From Streptomyces sp. SID12501 (lineage in GTDB: Bacteria; Actinomycetota; Actinomycetes; Streptomycetales; Streptomycetaceae): a DNA stretch of 64,000 nucleotides. A program made the translations under genes and the position numbers. Below, in pieces: positions 33,088 through 41,614 of the stretch; position 1 is the stretch's first letter, and every line of letters starts with the position of its first letter. The notes below the pieces were generated by a model, which was given only the letters and a program-made list of their open reading frames with translations, was not told where the DNA came from and searched no databases. The stretch is from NCBI RefSeq assembly GCF_010550245.1, contig NZ_JAAGLU010000028.1, positions 62,001-126,000 on the forward strand. Direction: 5' to 3'.

Positions 33088-33924
33088 ATGGCTTCGGAAA
33101 GTTTCACCATCGGCGGCGACTTCACAGTCCGTCGCCTCGGTTACGGCACGGCCCAGCTGACCGGCCCCGGCTACTGGGGCCCTCGTGGCGACCCTGACGA
33201 CGCGGTGGCCGTACTGCGCCGGGCCGTCGACCGGGGCGTGACGCTGATCGACACCGCCGACAACTACGGCCCGTCGATCGCCGAGGAACTCGTCGCCGAG
33301 GCCCTGTACCCGTACCCGGCCGGCGTGTTGGTCGCGACCAAGGGCGGCGTCGTACGGACGGGCCCCGACGCCTGGCACATCGACGGCCGGCCGGAGCGGC
33401 TGCGCGCGATGTGCGAGGCGAGTCTGCGGCGGCTGCACCGCGACACGATCGACCTGTACCAGCTGCACCGGCTCGACCCGCGCGTCCCGATGGCCGAACA
33501 GCTGGGCACCCTCGACGAGTTGCGCGCGGAGGGCAAGATCCGGCACATCGGCCTCGACTCGGTGACGGTCGAAGAGCTGGTCGTGGCGCGGGAGTTGACG
33601 TCGATCGCGTCCGTCCAGAACCGCTATAACCTCCTCGACCGCTCCTCCGAGCCGCTGCTGGAGCTGTGCGAGGCGCACGGCATCGCGTTCCTGCCGTGGT
33701 TTCCGCTGGGCAACGGCGAGTTGGCGGCCGACCCGGTGTGCGCGGAGATCGCCGCCACGCACGGAGCGACCCCGGCCCAGGTCGCGCTGGCCTGGCTGCT
33801 GCACCGCTCCCCGGTGCTCTGCCCGACCCCGGGCACGGGCTCCCTCGTACACCTGGAGGAGAACCTGGATGCCGGGACCGTACAACTGTCGGGCGCCGAA
33901 CTGGCTCGCCTGGACCGGCGGTAG
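33088..33924 (+). CDS. Aldo/keto reductase
   Basis: 278-residue (beta/alpha)8 NADPH oxidoreductase. Catalytic tetrad residues are recognisable: Asp and Tyr in LIDTADNYGPSIAEEL, Lys in VLVATKGGVV, and His in LYQLHRLDPRVP. NADPH contact region PTPGTGSLVHLEENL near the end. ATG 33088 follows TAGCGT by seven bases, suggesting a leaderless message. Divergent from the ketopantoate-reductase-type gene with about 50 bases between starts. Confidence 0.9.
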   Translation: MASESFTIGGDFTVRRLGYGTAQLTGPGYWGPRGDPDDAVAVLRRAVDRGVTLIDTADNYGPSIAEELVAEALYPYPAGVLVATKGGVVRTGPDAWHIDGRPERLRAMCEASLRRLHRDTIDLYQLHRLDPRVPMAEQLGTLDELRAEGKIRHIGLDSVTVEELVVARELTSIASVQNRYNLLDRSSEPLLELCEAHGIAFLPWFPLGNGELAADPVCAEIAATHGATPAQVALAWLLHRSPVLCPTPGTGSLVHLEENLDAGTVQLSGAELARLDRR

Positions 33925-33953
33925 GTCAGTGGCTCGGGGTCAGTGGCTCGGGG

Positions 33954-34358
33954 TCACTGAACGGAGTCGCCGAACGGAGTCGCCTGGTGGAAGTACAGCA
34001 GCCAGCCGCCGTCCTCGGTGTTCCGCCGCCACAGTGAACTCCGGTGGGCGCGGCGGCCGTTGCTCTCGGTGTCGAAGGTGAGGTGGACCAGGTCGGGCGC
34101 GAGGCGTACGCCCTTCATGTGCGAGACGGCGATGGGGCGGGCGCCCGGTTCGGTGGTCGCGGCGAGGGACGCGATGATCGACGCCCGGTCCCAGTGCCGC
34201 CCCGAGGCGCCGAACTCGTGGAACCCGGGGTGCAGCAGCGCCCCGGTCAGCTCGGGCGAGCGGCGGACCTCCGGGTCGAGCAGCTGTAGCTCGGCCTCGA
34301 TGGCGGCCTCCACGGCGGGGTCGCGCTCCCGGGCACGGTTGAAGTCGCGGTCGGGCAT
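33954..34358 (-). CDS. NTF2-like/DUF4440 small protein
   Basis: 134 residues of the SnoaL/NTF2 cone fold: ELQLLDPEVRRSPELTGALL (helix 1), HPGFHEFGASGRHWDRASII, then strands ending WRRNTEDGGWLLYFHQATPF. Members bind small hydrophobics or act as enzymes; no catalytic residues can be assigned. The ATG at 34358 is preferred over the GTG three codons earlier because GGAGG lies eight bases before it. That site overlaps the stop of the DUF1697 gene, so the two are translated as a pair. Confidence 0.8.
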   Translation of the reverse strand: MPDRDFNRARERDPAVEAAIEAELQLLDPEVRRSPELTGALLHPGFHEFGASGRHWDRASIIASLAATTEPGARPIAVSHMKGVRLAPDLVHLTFDTESNGRRAHRSSLWRRNTEDGGWLLYFHQATPFGDSVQ

Positions 34359-34363
34359 CGGTT

Positions 34364-34945
34364 TCACCTCCCCCGGGTCTCGTCCTCGGTCAACTCCACC
34401 AGCTTCACGACGGTGTTCCAGTTGCGGGTGGTCGCGATCAGGCCTTTCAGGTACCGGGGCTTGGCGAGCTGCTCGGCGAGCCTGGAGCGGCCGAGTCCGT
34501 CGGGTGCGTACAGGTACAGCGCGCGGTCGCCGAGCCTGAACTCCTCGGGGAGGTGGGCGGCCTGGTCGATGTCCGCGAAGCGGGCCTCGTCGACGGGCAC
34601 GGAGAAGTAGGTGACGTGGAGCTGCTTGGCCTCCAACTCGGCTGCGGGGAAGGGGCAGTTGTCCTTGATCGCCCGCAGGTGGGTGTGGTCGCGCACGATC
34701 ACGTCGACGGTGAATCCGAAGTGCCGCGCGATGGCCTTCGCGATCTCCCCGGCGAGGGACTCCTCGTCCCCGTGACCGGCGGCGAACACGGCGTTGCCGC
34801 TCTGGAGGTAGGTCCGCACGTCGTCGTACCCGAGACCCTCGAGCAGGGTGCGCAGCTCGGCCATCGGGACCTTCTTGTTGCCGCCCACGTTGATGCCGCG
34901 CAACAGCGCCGCGTAGGTCGTCGTCGCGTGCTCACCTGTCGTCAT
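34364..34945 (-). CDS. DUF1697 domain-containing protein
   Basis: 193 residues, one complete DUF1697 domain: YAALLRGINVGGNKKVPMAE at the N-terminus, YDDVRTYLQSGNAVF, and the C-terminal RNWNTVVKLVELTED. The family is widespread and uncharacterised. ATG at 34945 selected; a GTG two codons earlier has no better site. Upstream partner of the NTF2-like gene. Confidence 0.9.
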   Translation of the reverse strand: MTTGEHATTTYAALLRGINVGGNKKVPMAELRTLLEGLGYDDVRTYLQSGNAVFAAGHGDEESLAGEIAKAIARHFGFTVDVIVRDHTHLRAIKDNCPFPAAELEAKQLHVTYFSVPVDEARFADIDQAAHLPEEFRLGDRALYLYAPDGLGRSRLAEQLAKPRYLKGLIATTRNWNTVVKLVELTEDETRGR

Positions 34946-35181
34946 CCGCACACCATAGGGCGGCCCGCTGACAGTCCCCCTGATGAACCACCCCGAGATC
35001 GACTTTTAGATGTAGGGGGCCAGTGTCCTACCCAGTGGGGAGACACCGGCATCCGACGGGAGTACTTCGGCCGACCGCACCTCACCGGCGAGCACGAGGA
35101 GATGCTCTTACCCAGCCCATACCTTCGAAATGAAAGGTGATGGCAGGGGGCTGTCACCTCATACGAGGGGGCAAGCCGGTC

Positions 35182-37443
35182 ATGGGGAACGGAAAAACGC
35201 GGGTACGGGGCATAGCCGCCCGGGCCGGTGGGTGGAGTGCCCAGCATCGCTGGGCGGCCGTCGGGATCTGGGTGCTGTTCGTCGTCCTGGCGATGGGGCT
35301 CGGCTCTGCCGCCGGCAGCGTCGAGGTCAAGGAGAGCGACCAGCTGGGGGGCGAGACCCACACTGCCGCCAAGATCATCGAGGATGCCGGGATCGACGAA
35401 CCCGCGAGCGAGACCGTCCTCGTCCAGGCGAAGGGCGCGAGCGTAAAGGCCACGGACGCGGCGTTCCGGACCGCCGTCGCCGACGTCATGAAGGCGGTCG
35501 ACGGGACCGGCAAGGTCACGGACGTCCAGTCGCCGTACGACACGGGCACCCTCTCGAAGGACGGGCGCAGCGCACTCGTCCAGTTCGACATGCGGGGTGA
35601 CGCCGAGACGGCGGGCGACCGGGTCGAGCCGGTGTTGAAGGCCGTCGCGGACGTCCAGAAGGAACACTCGGAGCTGCGGATCGAGGAGATCGGCGGCGCC
35701 AGTATGAACAAGACGTTCGACGACGCCTTCGGTGACGACTTCAAGAAGGCCGAGCTGTCCGCCGTACCGGTGGCCCTCGGTATTCTGCTGATCGCGTTCG
35801 GCGCGCTGGTCGCGGCGCTGCTGCCGGTGGCACTGGCGGTCACCGCGATCATGGCGACGATGGGCCTGATGGGCCTCGTCAGCCACCTCCAGCCGATGGA
35901 CGACACCGCCAGTTCCGTGATGCTGCTCGTCGGCCTCGCCGTCGGCGTCGACTACTGCCTGTTCTATCTGCGCCGGGAGCGCGAGGAGCGGGAGGCGGGC
36001 CGCAGTCCGGAGGCCGCGCTCCAGATCGCCGCGGCGACCAGTGGCCGCGCGATCATCGTCTCCGGTGTCACGGTGTGCGTGGCGATGGCGGGCATGCTGT
36101 TCACCGGGCTCGCCACGTTCGAGGCGATGGGACTGGCCTCGCTGATGGTCGTGGCGGTCGCCATGGTCGGCTCGGTGACGGTCCTTCCGGCGCTGCTGTC
36201 GCTGCTCGGTGAGCGGGTCGAGAAGGGCCGGATCCCGTTCCTGCACCGGGACAAGCGACGCAAGAACGGCAACGGCGGCAAGGCCGACGGGGAGAGCCGT
36301 TTCTGGACGGCCGTGCTGAAGGTCGTACTCGCCAGGCCGGCCATCTCACTGGTCGTGGCGGCCGGTGCGCTGCTCGCCGTGGCCGCGCCCGCGCTCGGTA
36401 TGAAGACCCAGAACCTCACCCTGGACCAGGAGTTCGGCGACTCGCTGCCGATCGTCGGTACCTACAACCGTGTCAACGACGCGTTCCCCGGCGGCTCCGA
36501 CCCCGCCGAAGTGATCGTCAAGGCACGGGACATCAACGCGGCCGACGTGAAGGCCGCGCTCGCCGACTTCCGTGAACTGGCGATCAGTTCGGGCGCCTCG
36601 CGCGGCCCGGTGGACATCAAGCTGCACGACGCCGAGAACATCGCCTTCGTGTACGTCCCGCTGGTCGGCGGCTCCGACCTGGACAAGGCGGGCGAGAGCC
36701 TGGACAAGCTCCGCGACGAGGTACGCCCCGCCACACTCGGCAAGGTCGACGGCGTCGAGGCGCCGATCACCGGGCAGGTCGCGGGCTCGAAGGACTTCAA
36801 CGACCAGCTGGCCGGCGCGGTCGCCCCGGTCTTCGCCTTCGTCGTCGTGTTCGCCTTCCTGCTGATGCTCCTGTCGTTCCGCTCGCTGACGATCGCGATC
36901 ACGTCGATCGTGCTCAACCTGCTCTCGGTCGGGGCTGCTTACGGCATCCTGGTCGCCGTCTTCCAGCACGGCTGGGGCGCGTCGCTGGTGGGCGCGGAGG
37001 GCGTGGGCGCCATCATCACCTGGCTGCCGCTGTTCCTGTTCGTGATCCTGTTCGGCCTGTCGATGGACTACCACGTGTTCGTCGTCTCCCGTATCCGCGA
37101 GGCGCACCTGCGGGGCCGTACGACGAAGGACGCGATCCAGCACGGGGTGGTCACCACGGCCGGGGTCGTCACCAGTGCCGCCGTCATCATGGTCGCCGTG
37201 TTCGCCATCTTCGGGACACTGTCGATGCAGTCCATGAAGCAGATGGGTGTGGGCCTCGCGGCTGCGGTGCTCATCGACGCGACGATCATCCGGGGTGTGC
37301 TGCTGCCCGCGGTGATGGCCCTGCTCGGCGAGCGCAACTGGTACTTCCCGAAGTGGCTGAACCGGCTGCCGGACCTGACGCACGACGAGGCTCCCGAGGC
37401 GGTTGCGCCGACAGTGGAGGGCGACGAACGGATCAGGGTCTGA
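35182..37443 (+). CDS. MMPL/RND-family transporter
   Basis: 753 residues with the two-fold MMPL design: one span (WAAVGIWVLFVVLAMGLGS), an extracytoplasmic domain, then five spans (LGILLIAFGALVAALLPVAL, VMLLVGLAVGVDYCLFYLRR), repeated in the second half (VFAFVVVFAFLLMLLSFRSL, LFLFVILFGLSMDYHVFVVS). The charged motifs DYCLFYLRREREER and DYHVFVVSRIREA are the proton-relay/interface signatures. It probably exports a lipid or hydrophobic metabolite. Start is uncertain: GTG 35137/ATG 35140 are in frame, but a stem (AGGTGA...TCACCT, 35136-35160) and GAGGGGG favour ATG 35182. A strong terminator follows. Confidence 0.88.
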   Translation: MGNGKTRVRGIAARAGGWSAQHRWAAVGIWVLFVVLAMGLGSAAGSVEVKESDQLGGETHTAAKIIEDAGIDEPASETVLVQAKGASVKATDAAFRTAVADVMKAVDGTGKVTDVQSPYDTGTLSKDGRSALVQFDMRGDAETAGDRVEPVLKAVADVQKEHSELRIEEIGGASMNKTFDDAFGDDFKKAELSAVPVALGILLIAFGALVAALLPVALAVTAIMATMGLMGLVSHLQPMDDTASSVMLLVGLAVGVDYCLFYLRREREEREAGRSPEAALQIAAATSGRAIIVSGVTVCVAMAGMLFTGLATFEAMGLASLMVVAVAMVGSVTVLPALLSLLGERVEKGRIPFLHRDKRRKNGNGGKADGESRFWTAVLKVVLARPAISLVVAAGALLAVAAPALGMKTQNLTLDQEFGDSLPIVGTYNRVNDAFPGGSDPAEVIVKARDINAADVKAALADFRELAISSGASRGPVDIKLHDAENIAFVYVPLVGGSDLDKAGESLDKLRDEVRPATLGKVDGVEAPITGQVAGSKDFNDQLAGAVAPVFAFVVVFAFLLMLLSFRSLTIAITSIVLNLLSVGAAYGILVAVFQHGWGASLVGAEGVGAIITWLPLFLFVILFGLSMDYHVFVVSRIREAHLRGRTTKDAIQHGVVTTAGVVTSAAVIMVAVFAIFGTLSMQSMKQMGVGLAAAVLIDATIIRGVLLPAVMALLGERNWYFPKWLNRLPDLTHDEAPEAVAPTVEGDERIRV

Positions 37444-37475
37444 CCGACCTGATCCACTCTCGATCTCCCTCCGAG

Positions 37476-37512
37476 GAGGGCCCGTTGGTCGCTGGGGAGC
37501 CAACGGGCCCTC
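37476..37512 (+). terminator. Terminator hairpin after the MMPL gene
   Basis: GAGGGCCCGTTGG pairs perfectly with CCAACGGGCCCTC around 11 bases, followed by TTCCCGTT. Thirteen G-C-rich pairs 33 bases after the stop. Confidence 0.8.
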
Positions 37513-37707
37513 TTCCCGTTCATGTCGTGCGTGCGGTCGACAGCTCGGTCTCGGTCGGACCGACGGCCCGCCGGGTGCCGCCGGTGCGAATGCGACACTG
37601 ACCGGCGGATGGCGTGAACCCGACGTCGTTCGCGGATGTACATGGGCATACACAGCCGTGCACAGCCGGACTCAGTTGGTTACGAGTGACTGCGCGGAAG
37701 GCGGACG

Positions 37708-38574
37708 ATGGACGAGGCACAGGCCCGGGACGTACTGGCCACGGCGGGCGTACTGCCCGGCACGGCGTCGGACGCACGGCTCCTCGCCCTGGGCGAGAAC
37801 GCGGTGTTCGCCGCCGGTGACCTGGTCGTCAAGGTGGGCCGCGACGCCGAACTCCTCGACCGTGCACGGCGGGAACTGGACATCGCGCACTGGCTCGCCG
37901 AGGCGGACGTCCCGGCGGTACGCGCGGTCGACCCGAAGGCGCGCCTCGTCGAGGGCCACCCGGTGACGGTGTGGCACCGGCTGCCCGATCCCGTACGCCC
38001 CGCCGGCCCCCGGGACCTGGCCGAACTGCTGCGGATCGTGCACGCCCTGCCGCTCCCCCGCTCCTTCGCGTTGCCGCCCCGTGAGCTCCTGGGCGGCGTC
38101 GAACGCTGGCTGCGGCTCGCGGGCGACGCGATCGACCCGGCGGACGCGGCGTATCTGCGCGAGCGCCGAGACGGTTTCGCCACGGCCGCCGCCGCGCTCA
38201 CCCCGTACCTGCCGCCGGGCCCGATCCACGGCGACGCGCTCCCCCGCAACGTCCACATCGGCCCCGGCGGCCCGGTCCTGGTCGACCTGGAGACCTTCTC
38301 CGCCGACCTGCGCGAACACGACCTGGTGGTCATGGCTCTGTCCCACGACCGATACGCCCTCCCTGCCGAGTCCTACGACGCGTTCACGGAGGCGTACGGG
38401 TGGGACGTGCGGGAGTGGGAGGGGTGCGGGACACTCCGCGGGGCGCGGGAGACGGCGAGCTGTGCGTGGGTTGCCCAGCATGCGCCTGCCAATCCGAAGG
38501 CGTTGGCTGAGTTCTCGCGGCGGGTGGGGTCTTTGCGGGAGGGGGATTCGACTGTGCGGTGGTATCCGTTTTGA
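37708..38574 (+). CDS. APH-family phosphotransferase-like protein
   Basis: 288 residues with an aminoglycoside-phosphotransferase/choline-kinase fold. ATP-lobe Lys in GDLVVKVGRD, catalytic loop IHGDALPRNVHIG (Asp near 174), metal-binding Asp in LVDLETFS. The nucleotide loop is short, as in many Streptomyces paralogues of unknown substrate. GGAAGG lies six bases before the ATG. Resistance to an antibiotic should not be assumed. Confidence 0.85.
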   Translation: MDEAQARDVLATAGVLPGTASDARLLALGENAVFAAGDLVVKVGRDAELLDRARRELDIAHWLAEADVPAVRAVDPKARLVEGHPVTVWHRLPDPVRPAGPRDLAELLRIVHALPLPRSFALPPRELLGGVERWLRLAGDAIDPADAAYLRERRDGFATAAAALTPYLPPGPIHGDALPRNVHIGPGGPVLVDLETFSADLREHDLVVMALSHDRYALPAESYDAFTEAYGWDVREWEGCGTLRGARETASCAWVAQHAPANPKALAEFSRRVGSLREGDSTVRWYPF

Positions 38575-38608
38575 GCGCCTGTTGAGTTTTGGCTTGCTGT
38601 TGGTCTGG

Positions 38609-38655
38609 CGGCTGCGGGTTGTCTGTGGCTTGTCGCGCAGTTCCCCGCGCCCCTA
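38609..38655. repeat. Streptomyces intergenic repeat (TCGCGCAGTTCCCCGCGCCCCT type)
   Basis: GCTGCGGGTTGTCTGTGG followed by CTTGTCGCGCAGTTCCCCGC and GCCCCT. I recall this element, with the invariant GCGCAGTTCCCCGCGCCCCT core, in many Streptomyces intergenic regions. Its right end supplies the stop codon of the LysR gene on the opposite strand. Confidence 0.7.
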
Positions 38656-39564
38656 AGCGAGCTGGTCCTCGGCCTGGATTTTCTGTGCTGCTCGGCGCAG
38701 TTCCTCCAGTACCGTTCGTACCGCTCTTCGGGCCGTTCGTTCCGGGCGGTGGAGGGCGTCGATTCGGCGTCTGGCCTGGATGCCGCTGAGGGGCTTGAGG
38801 ACGAGGGCGGGGTGTGGGCGCGAGGTCCAGCGGGGCATCAGCGCGAGGCCTCCTCCGGCGGCCACCACCTCCGCCGCCACCGCGAACTCGTTGATGCGAT
38901 GGGCGAGACGGGGCCGGCGGCCCGCCGCGGTGGCGATGGCCTCGATCGTCGCCATGATCGGGAAGCCGTCGTGTACGGCGATCCAGGGCTGGTCGGCCAC
39001 ATCGCCGGGAGTCAGCCGTCGTCTGGCGGCGAGCGGATGGTCGGCGGGCATGGCCACGTCGAGGGGTTCGCGCAGCAGCGGTGTCGCCGTCACCGTGCGC
39101 GGCCAGGGCGCGGCGTGATCCAGACGGTGAGCGAGGACGAGGTCGTACTCCCTGGTCAGCGCCGGGAAGTCGTCCTGCGTCACATCCTCGTCGGCCAGCG
39201 CGAGCACCGGCCCGTCCGGTCCGGCGAGGGCCCGCAGCAGCAGCGGGAAGAACGCGGCGCCCGCACTGTGGAACGCCGCCACGGACACCTCCCCGTCCGG
39301 CCGGTCCAGGAACTCCTCGACGGTGTGCCGGGCCCGCGCCAGCGCCGACTCCACCTCGGTCGCCGCGCCCGCCAGCGCCTGCCCGGCGTCGGTCAGCACC
39401 AGACGGCGCCCCTGTCGCTCGGTGAGCGGGACCGGGATGGCGCGCTGGAGCAGCCGCAGTTGCTGGGAGATCGCCGAGGGCGTGACGAGCAGCGCGTCGG
39501 CGACCGCGGTGACGCTGCCCAGCTCGCCGAGTTCGCGCAGGATCCGCAGCTGACGTTCGTCCAT
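38653..39564 (-). CDS. LysR-family transcriptional regulator
   Basis: 303 residues. N-terminal winged helix-turn-helix: LGELGSVTAVADALLVTPSA, then ISQQLRLLQRAIPVPLTERQ. The effector domain follows in two Rossmann-like lobes (GEVSVAAFHSAGAAFFPLLL; LREPLDVAMPADHPLAARRR). It is divergent from an EamA-family exporter 94 bases away, the usual position of a LysR target, with a candidate palindrome between them. Its TAG stop lies inside the intergenic repeat at 38609-38655. Confidence 0.92.
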   Translation of the reverse strand: MDERQLRILRELGELGSVTAVADALLVTPSAISQQLRLLQRAIPVPLTERQGRRLVLTDAGQALAGAATEVESALARARHTVEEFLDRPDGEVSVAAFHSAGAAFFPLLLRALAGPDGPVLALADEDVTQDDFPALTREYDLVLAHRLDHAAPWPRTVTATPLLREPLDVAMPADHPLAARRRLTPGDVADQPWIAVHDGFPIMATIEAIATAAGRRPRLAHRINEFAVAAEVVAAGGGLALMPRWTSRPHPALVLKPLSGIQARRRIDALHRPERTARRAVRTVLEELRRAAQKIQAEDQLA

Positions 39565-39594
39565 GGGGCCAGTGTAGGCGGATGATGTAGGGAA

Positions 39595-39612
39595 ACTAAA
39601 AGATCGTTTAAG
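39595..39612. promoter_or_regulatory. Imperfect palindrome CTAAAAGATCGTTTAAG between LysR and EamA genes
   Basis: AT-rich imperfect inverted repeat around GATC in a 94-base divergent promoter, unlike the surrounding GC-rich DNA. The A/T arms and central spacing are like LysR sites. It is a good candidate for the regulator's operator. Confidence 0.45.
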
Positions 39613-39658
39613 AAGTTGGCTCTGGCCTTCAGGGTTGCTGCCGGTGCACCGTAGTCGC

Positions 39659-40642
39659 GTGTCCGACTCCCGCCGTACCGACGCGGTACTCCTCCTTGTC
39701 GCGCTTGTCTGGGGTTCCAGTTACCTGTCCGCCCAGACGGCCACCTCCGCCCTGCCCGTCCTCGTGGTCCTTTTCGCGCGGTACGCCCTCTCCGCGCTCG
39801 CCTGTCTCGGCCTGGTGGCCGCCGGACAGGGGAAGGAACGTGAGCGGGGCGGCGGCTTTCGCCTGTGGACCCGGGAGGAGGTGCGGGCCGGGCTGCCGCT
39901 CGGGCTCACGCAGGCCGCCGTCCTCGTCGTGGAGACGTACGGGGTCGCCCACACCACCGCCGCCAACGCGGGGCTGATCATCAGCCTGACCATCGTGCTC
40001 ACCCCTCTCCTCGACCGCGCCGGACACCCCGGCGGACTGCCCCCGGCCTTCTACGCCGCCGCCGGCGTCTGCGTCCTCGCCGTTGGCCTGCTGATGTCCG
40101 GCAACGGTTTTCACGCTCCGCGTCTCGGTGACCTGCTGATGCTGGGCGCGGCGCTGATACGGGCGGTCCACGTCGCCCTGGTCGGCCGCCTGACCACAGG
40201 CCGGCCGATCCGTCCCCTTCACCTCACGACACTCCAGACCGTGATCGGCACGGCTCTGTTCCTGCCGGCCGCCGCTCCCGACCTGTCGGCGCTCGTCCGG
40301 GCCGACTCCGGGACGTGGACGCAGTTGCTCTATCTCGCCCTGTTCTGCAGCGTGTTCGCGTTCCTCGCCCAGACGTGGGCCGTGCAGCGCACCTCGGCGA
40401 GCCGGGCCAGCCTGCTGCTGGGTACGGAGCCGATCTGGGCCGCCGCGATCGGGATCGCCCTGGGCGGCGAGCATCTGACGCCGCTCACGGCGTTGGGCGC
40501 GATGCTCATGGTCACGGGCACGTACTGGGGCCAGTCGGTGGAACGCGCCCACCGGGCGACCCAGGCCAGGTTGCTCGCCCCCGCCGCCCCTACCCGTCCC
40601 ATCCCTGAGGGCTCCGCCCCCAGACCCCCGCTACGGCCCTGA
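39659..40642 (+). CDS. EamA/DMT-family transporter (drug/metabolite exporter)
   Basis: 327 residues, ten membrane spans in two EamA repeats: LLLVALVWGSSYLSAQTATS opens the first and DLLMLGAALIRAVHVALVG the second, ending LLLGTEPIWAAAIGIALGGE. The GTG at 39659 is preferred to a TTG eight codons earlier because the hydrophobic repeat follows directly. The exporter substrate is unknown; the divergent LysR gene is the probable controller. The last 15 residues and stop (RPIPEGSAPRPPLRP) are encoded by a Streptomyces intergenic repeat, so the ancestral stop has been lost. Confidence 0.88.
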   Translation: MSDSRRTDAVLLLVALVWGSSYLSAQTATSALPVLVVLFARYALSALACLGLVAAGQGKERERGGGFRLWTREEVRAGLPLGLTQAAVLVVETYGVAHTTAANAGLIISLTIVLTPLLDRAGHPGGLPPAFYAAAGVCVLAVGLLMSGNGFHAPRLGDLLMLGAALIRAVHVALVGRLTTGRPIRPLHLTTLQTVIGTALFLPAAAPDLSALVRADSGTWTQLLYLALFCSVFAFLAQTWAVQRTSASRASLLLGTEPIWAAAIGIALGGEHLTPLTALGAMLMVTGTYWGQSVERAHRATQARLLAPAAPTRPIPEGSAPRPPLRP

Positions 40643-40675
40643 ACGGGCCTCGTCCTCAAACGCCGGACAGGCTGA
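40595..40675. repeat. Streptomyces intergenic repeat (CGTCCCATCC...AAACGCCGGACAGGCTGA type)
   Basis: Contains CGTCCCATCCCTGAGGGCTC, CGCCCCCAGACCCCC and CTCAAACGCCGGACAGGCTGA, parts of an element I remember as abundant between Streptomyces genes. The left half is translated as the exporter's C-terminus. Confidence 0.7.
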
Positions 40676-40746
40676 AATGTGCCCCGCCCCGCGCTGAACA
40701 GATGCGGTGAACGGGTGGACGGGTGAGCGGGTGGGAAACTCCCCCG

Positions 40747-41469
40747 TCAAACCACCCCACCCACAACCTCCCGTACAGGCCACGTCCCGTCCACCACCGC
40801 GTCAGCCTCCCCCTTGCGCCGCAGAAAGCTCTGGAAATCCGCCGCCCACTCCGCGTACCACTCGATCTGCCGCCGATGCAGCTCCACCGGCCCGAGCGCC
40901 GCGACCTTGGGATGCCGCTCGGCTATCGCGCACGCCAGCCGCGCCGCGGCCAGTGCGTCCGCCGACGCGTCGTGAGCCGCGTCCAGCGAGACGCCGTACT
41001 CCCTGCACACTGCTTCGAGGTTGCGCTTGCCTCGCCGGTAGCGGTCGACGGAACGGTCGATCGTGTACGGGTCGATCACCGGAGCCGGGTCCAGACCGCC
41101 CAGCCGATCCCGCAGGGACGGCAGGCCGTGCCGCCGCAACTCCGCGGAGAGCAGGGTGAGGTCGAAGTTCGCGTTGTACGCGACCACCGGGACGCCCGTC
41201 TTCCAGTACGTGGTCAGCACGTCCGCCATCGCGTCCGCGACCTGGTCGGCCGGTCGGCCCTCACTGGTCGCGCGCTCGTTGGTGATGCCGTGCACGGCCA
41301 CCGCGTCCGCCGGGATCTCCACACCCGGATCGGCGAGCCATTCCCGGTGGCCGAGCGGCTCACCGCCTCTCACCTCGATCACCGCGCCGGTGACGATGCG
41401 TGCCTCGCTCGGATCCGTCCCGGTCGTCTCCAGGTCGAAGCCGATCAGCAGCTCATGGTGCCAGCCCAT
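40747..41469 (-). CDS. DEDDh 3'-5' exonuclease (DnaQ/epsilon-like)
   Basis: 240 residues. ExoI motif GFDLETTGTDPSEARIV, ExoII VVAYNANFDLTLLSAELRRH, ExoIII with the DEDDh histidine in AHDASADALAAARLA. This gives the full two-metal active site. Such stand-alone proteins in actinobacteria are proofreading or repair nucleases acting on DNA or RNA 3' ends. Transcribed in the same direction as the HEPN gene 145 bases upstream, probably separately. Confidence 0.9.
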   Translation of the reverse strand: MGWHHELLIGFDLETTGTDPSEARIVTGAVIEVRGGEPLGHREWLADPGVEIPADAVAVHGITNERATSEGRPADQVADAMADVLTTYWKTGVPVVAYNANFDLTLLSAELRRHGLPSLRDRLGGLDPAPVIDPYTIDRSVDRYRRGKRNLEAVCREYGVSLDAAHDASADALAAARLACAIAERHPKVAALGPVELHRRQIEWYAEWAADFQSFLRRKGEADAVVDGTWPVREVVGGVV

Positions 41470-41614
41470 GCCTGGCCCCCCTTCTTGCCTTCTTGGTGGT
41501 GCTTTCCCCCAGTGGTCTCCACGATCCCACGAGCCACTGACAATCAGAGGACCGCATTCCGCTTGCGGAGGACGAGCAGGCCGGGCAGGCCGGACAAGTC
41601 AGGACACCGGCAAG

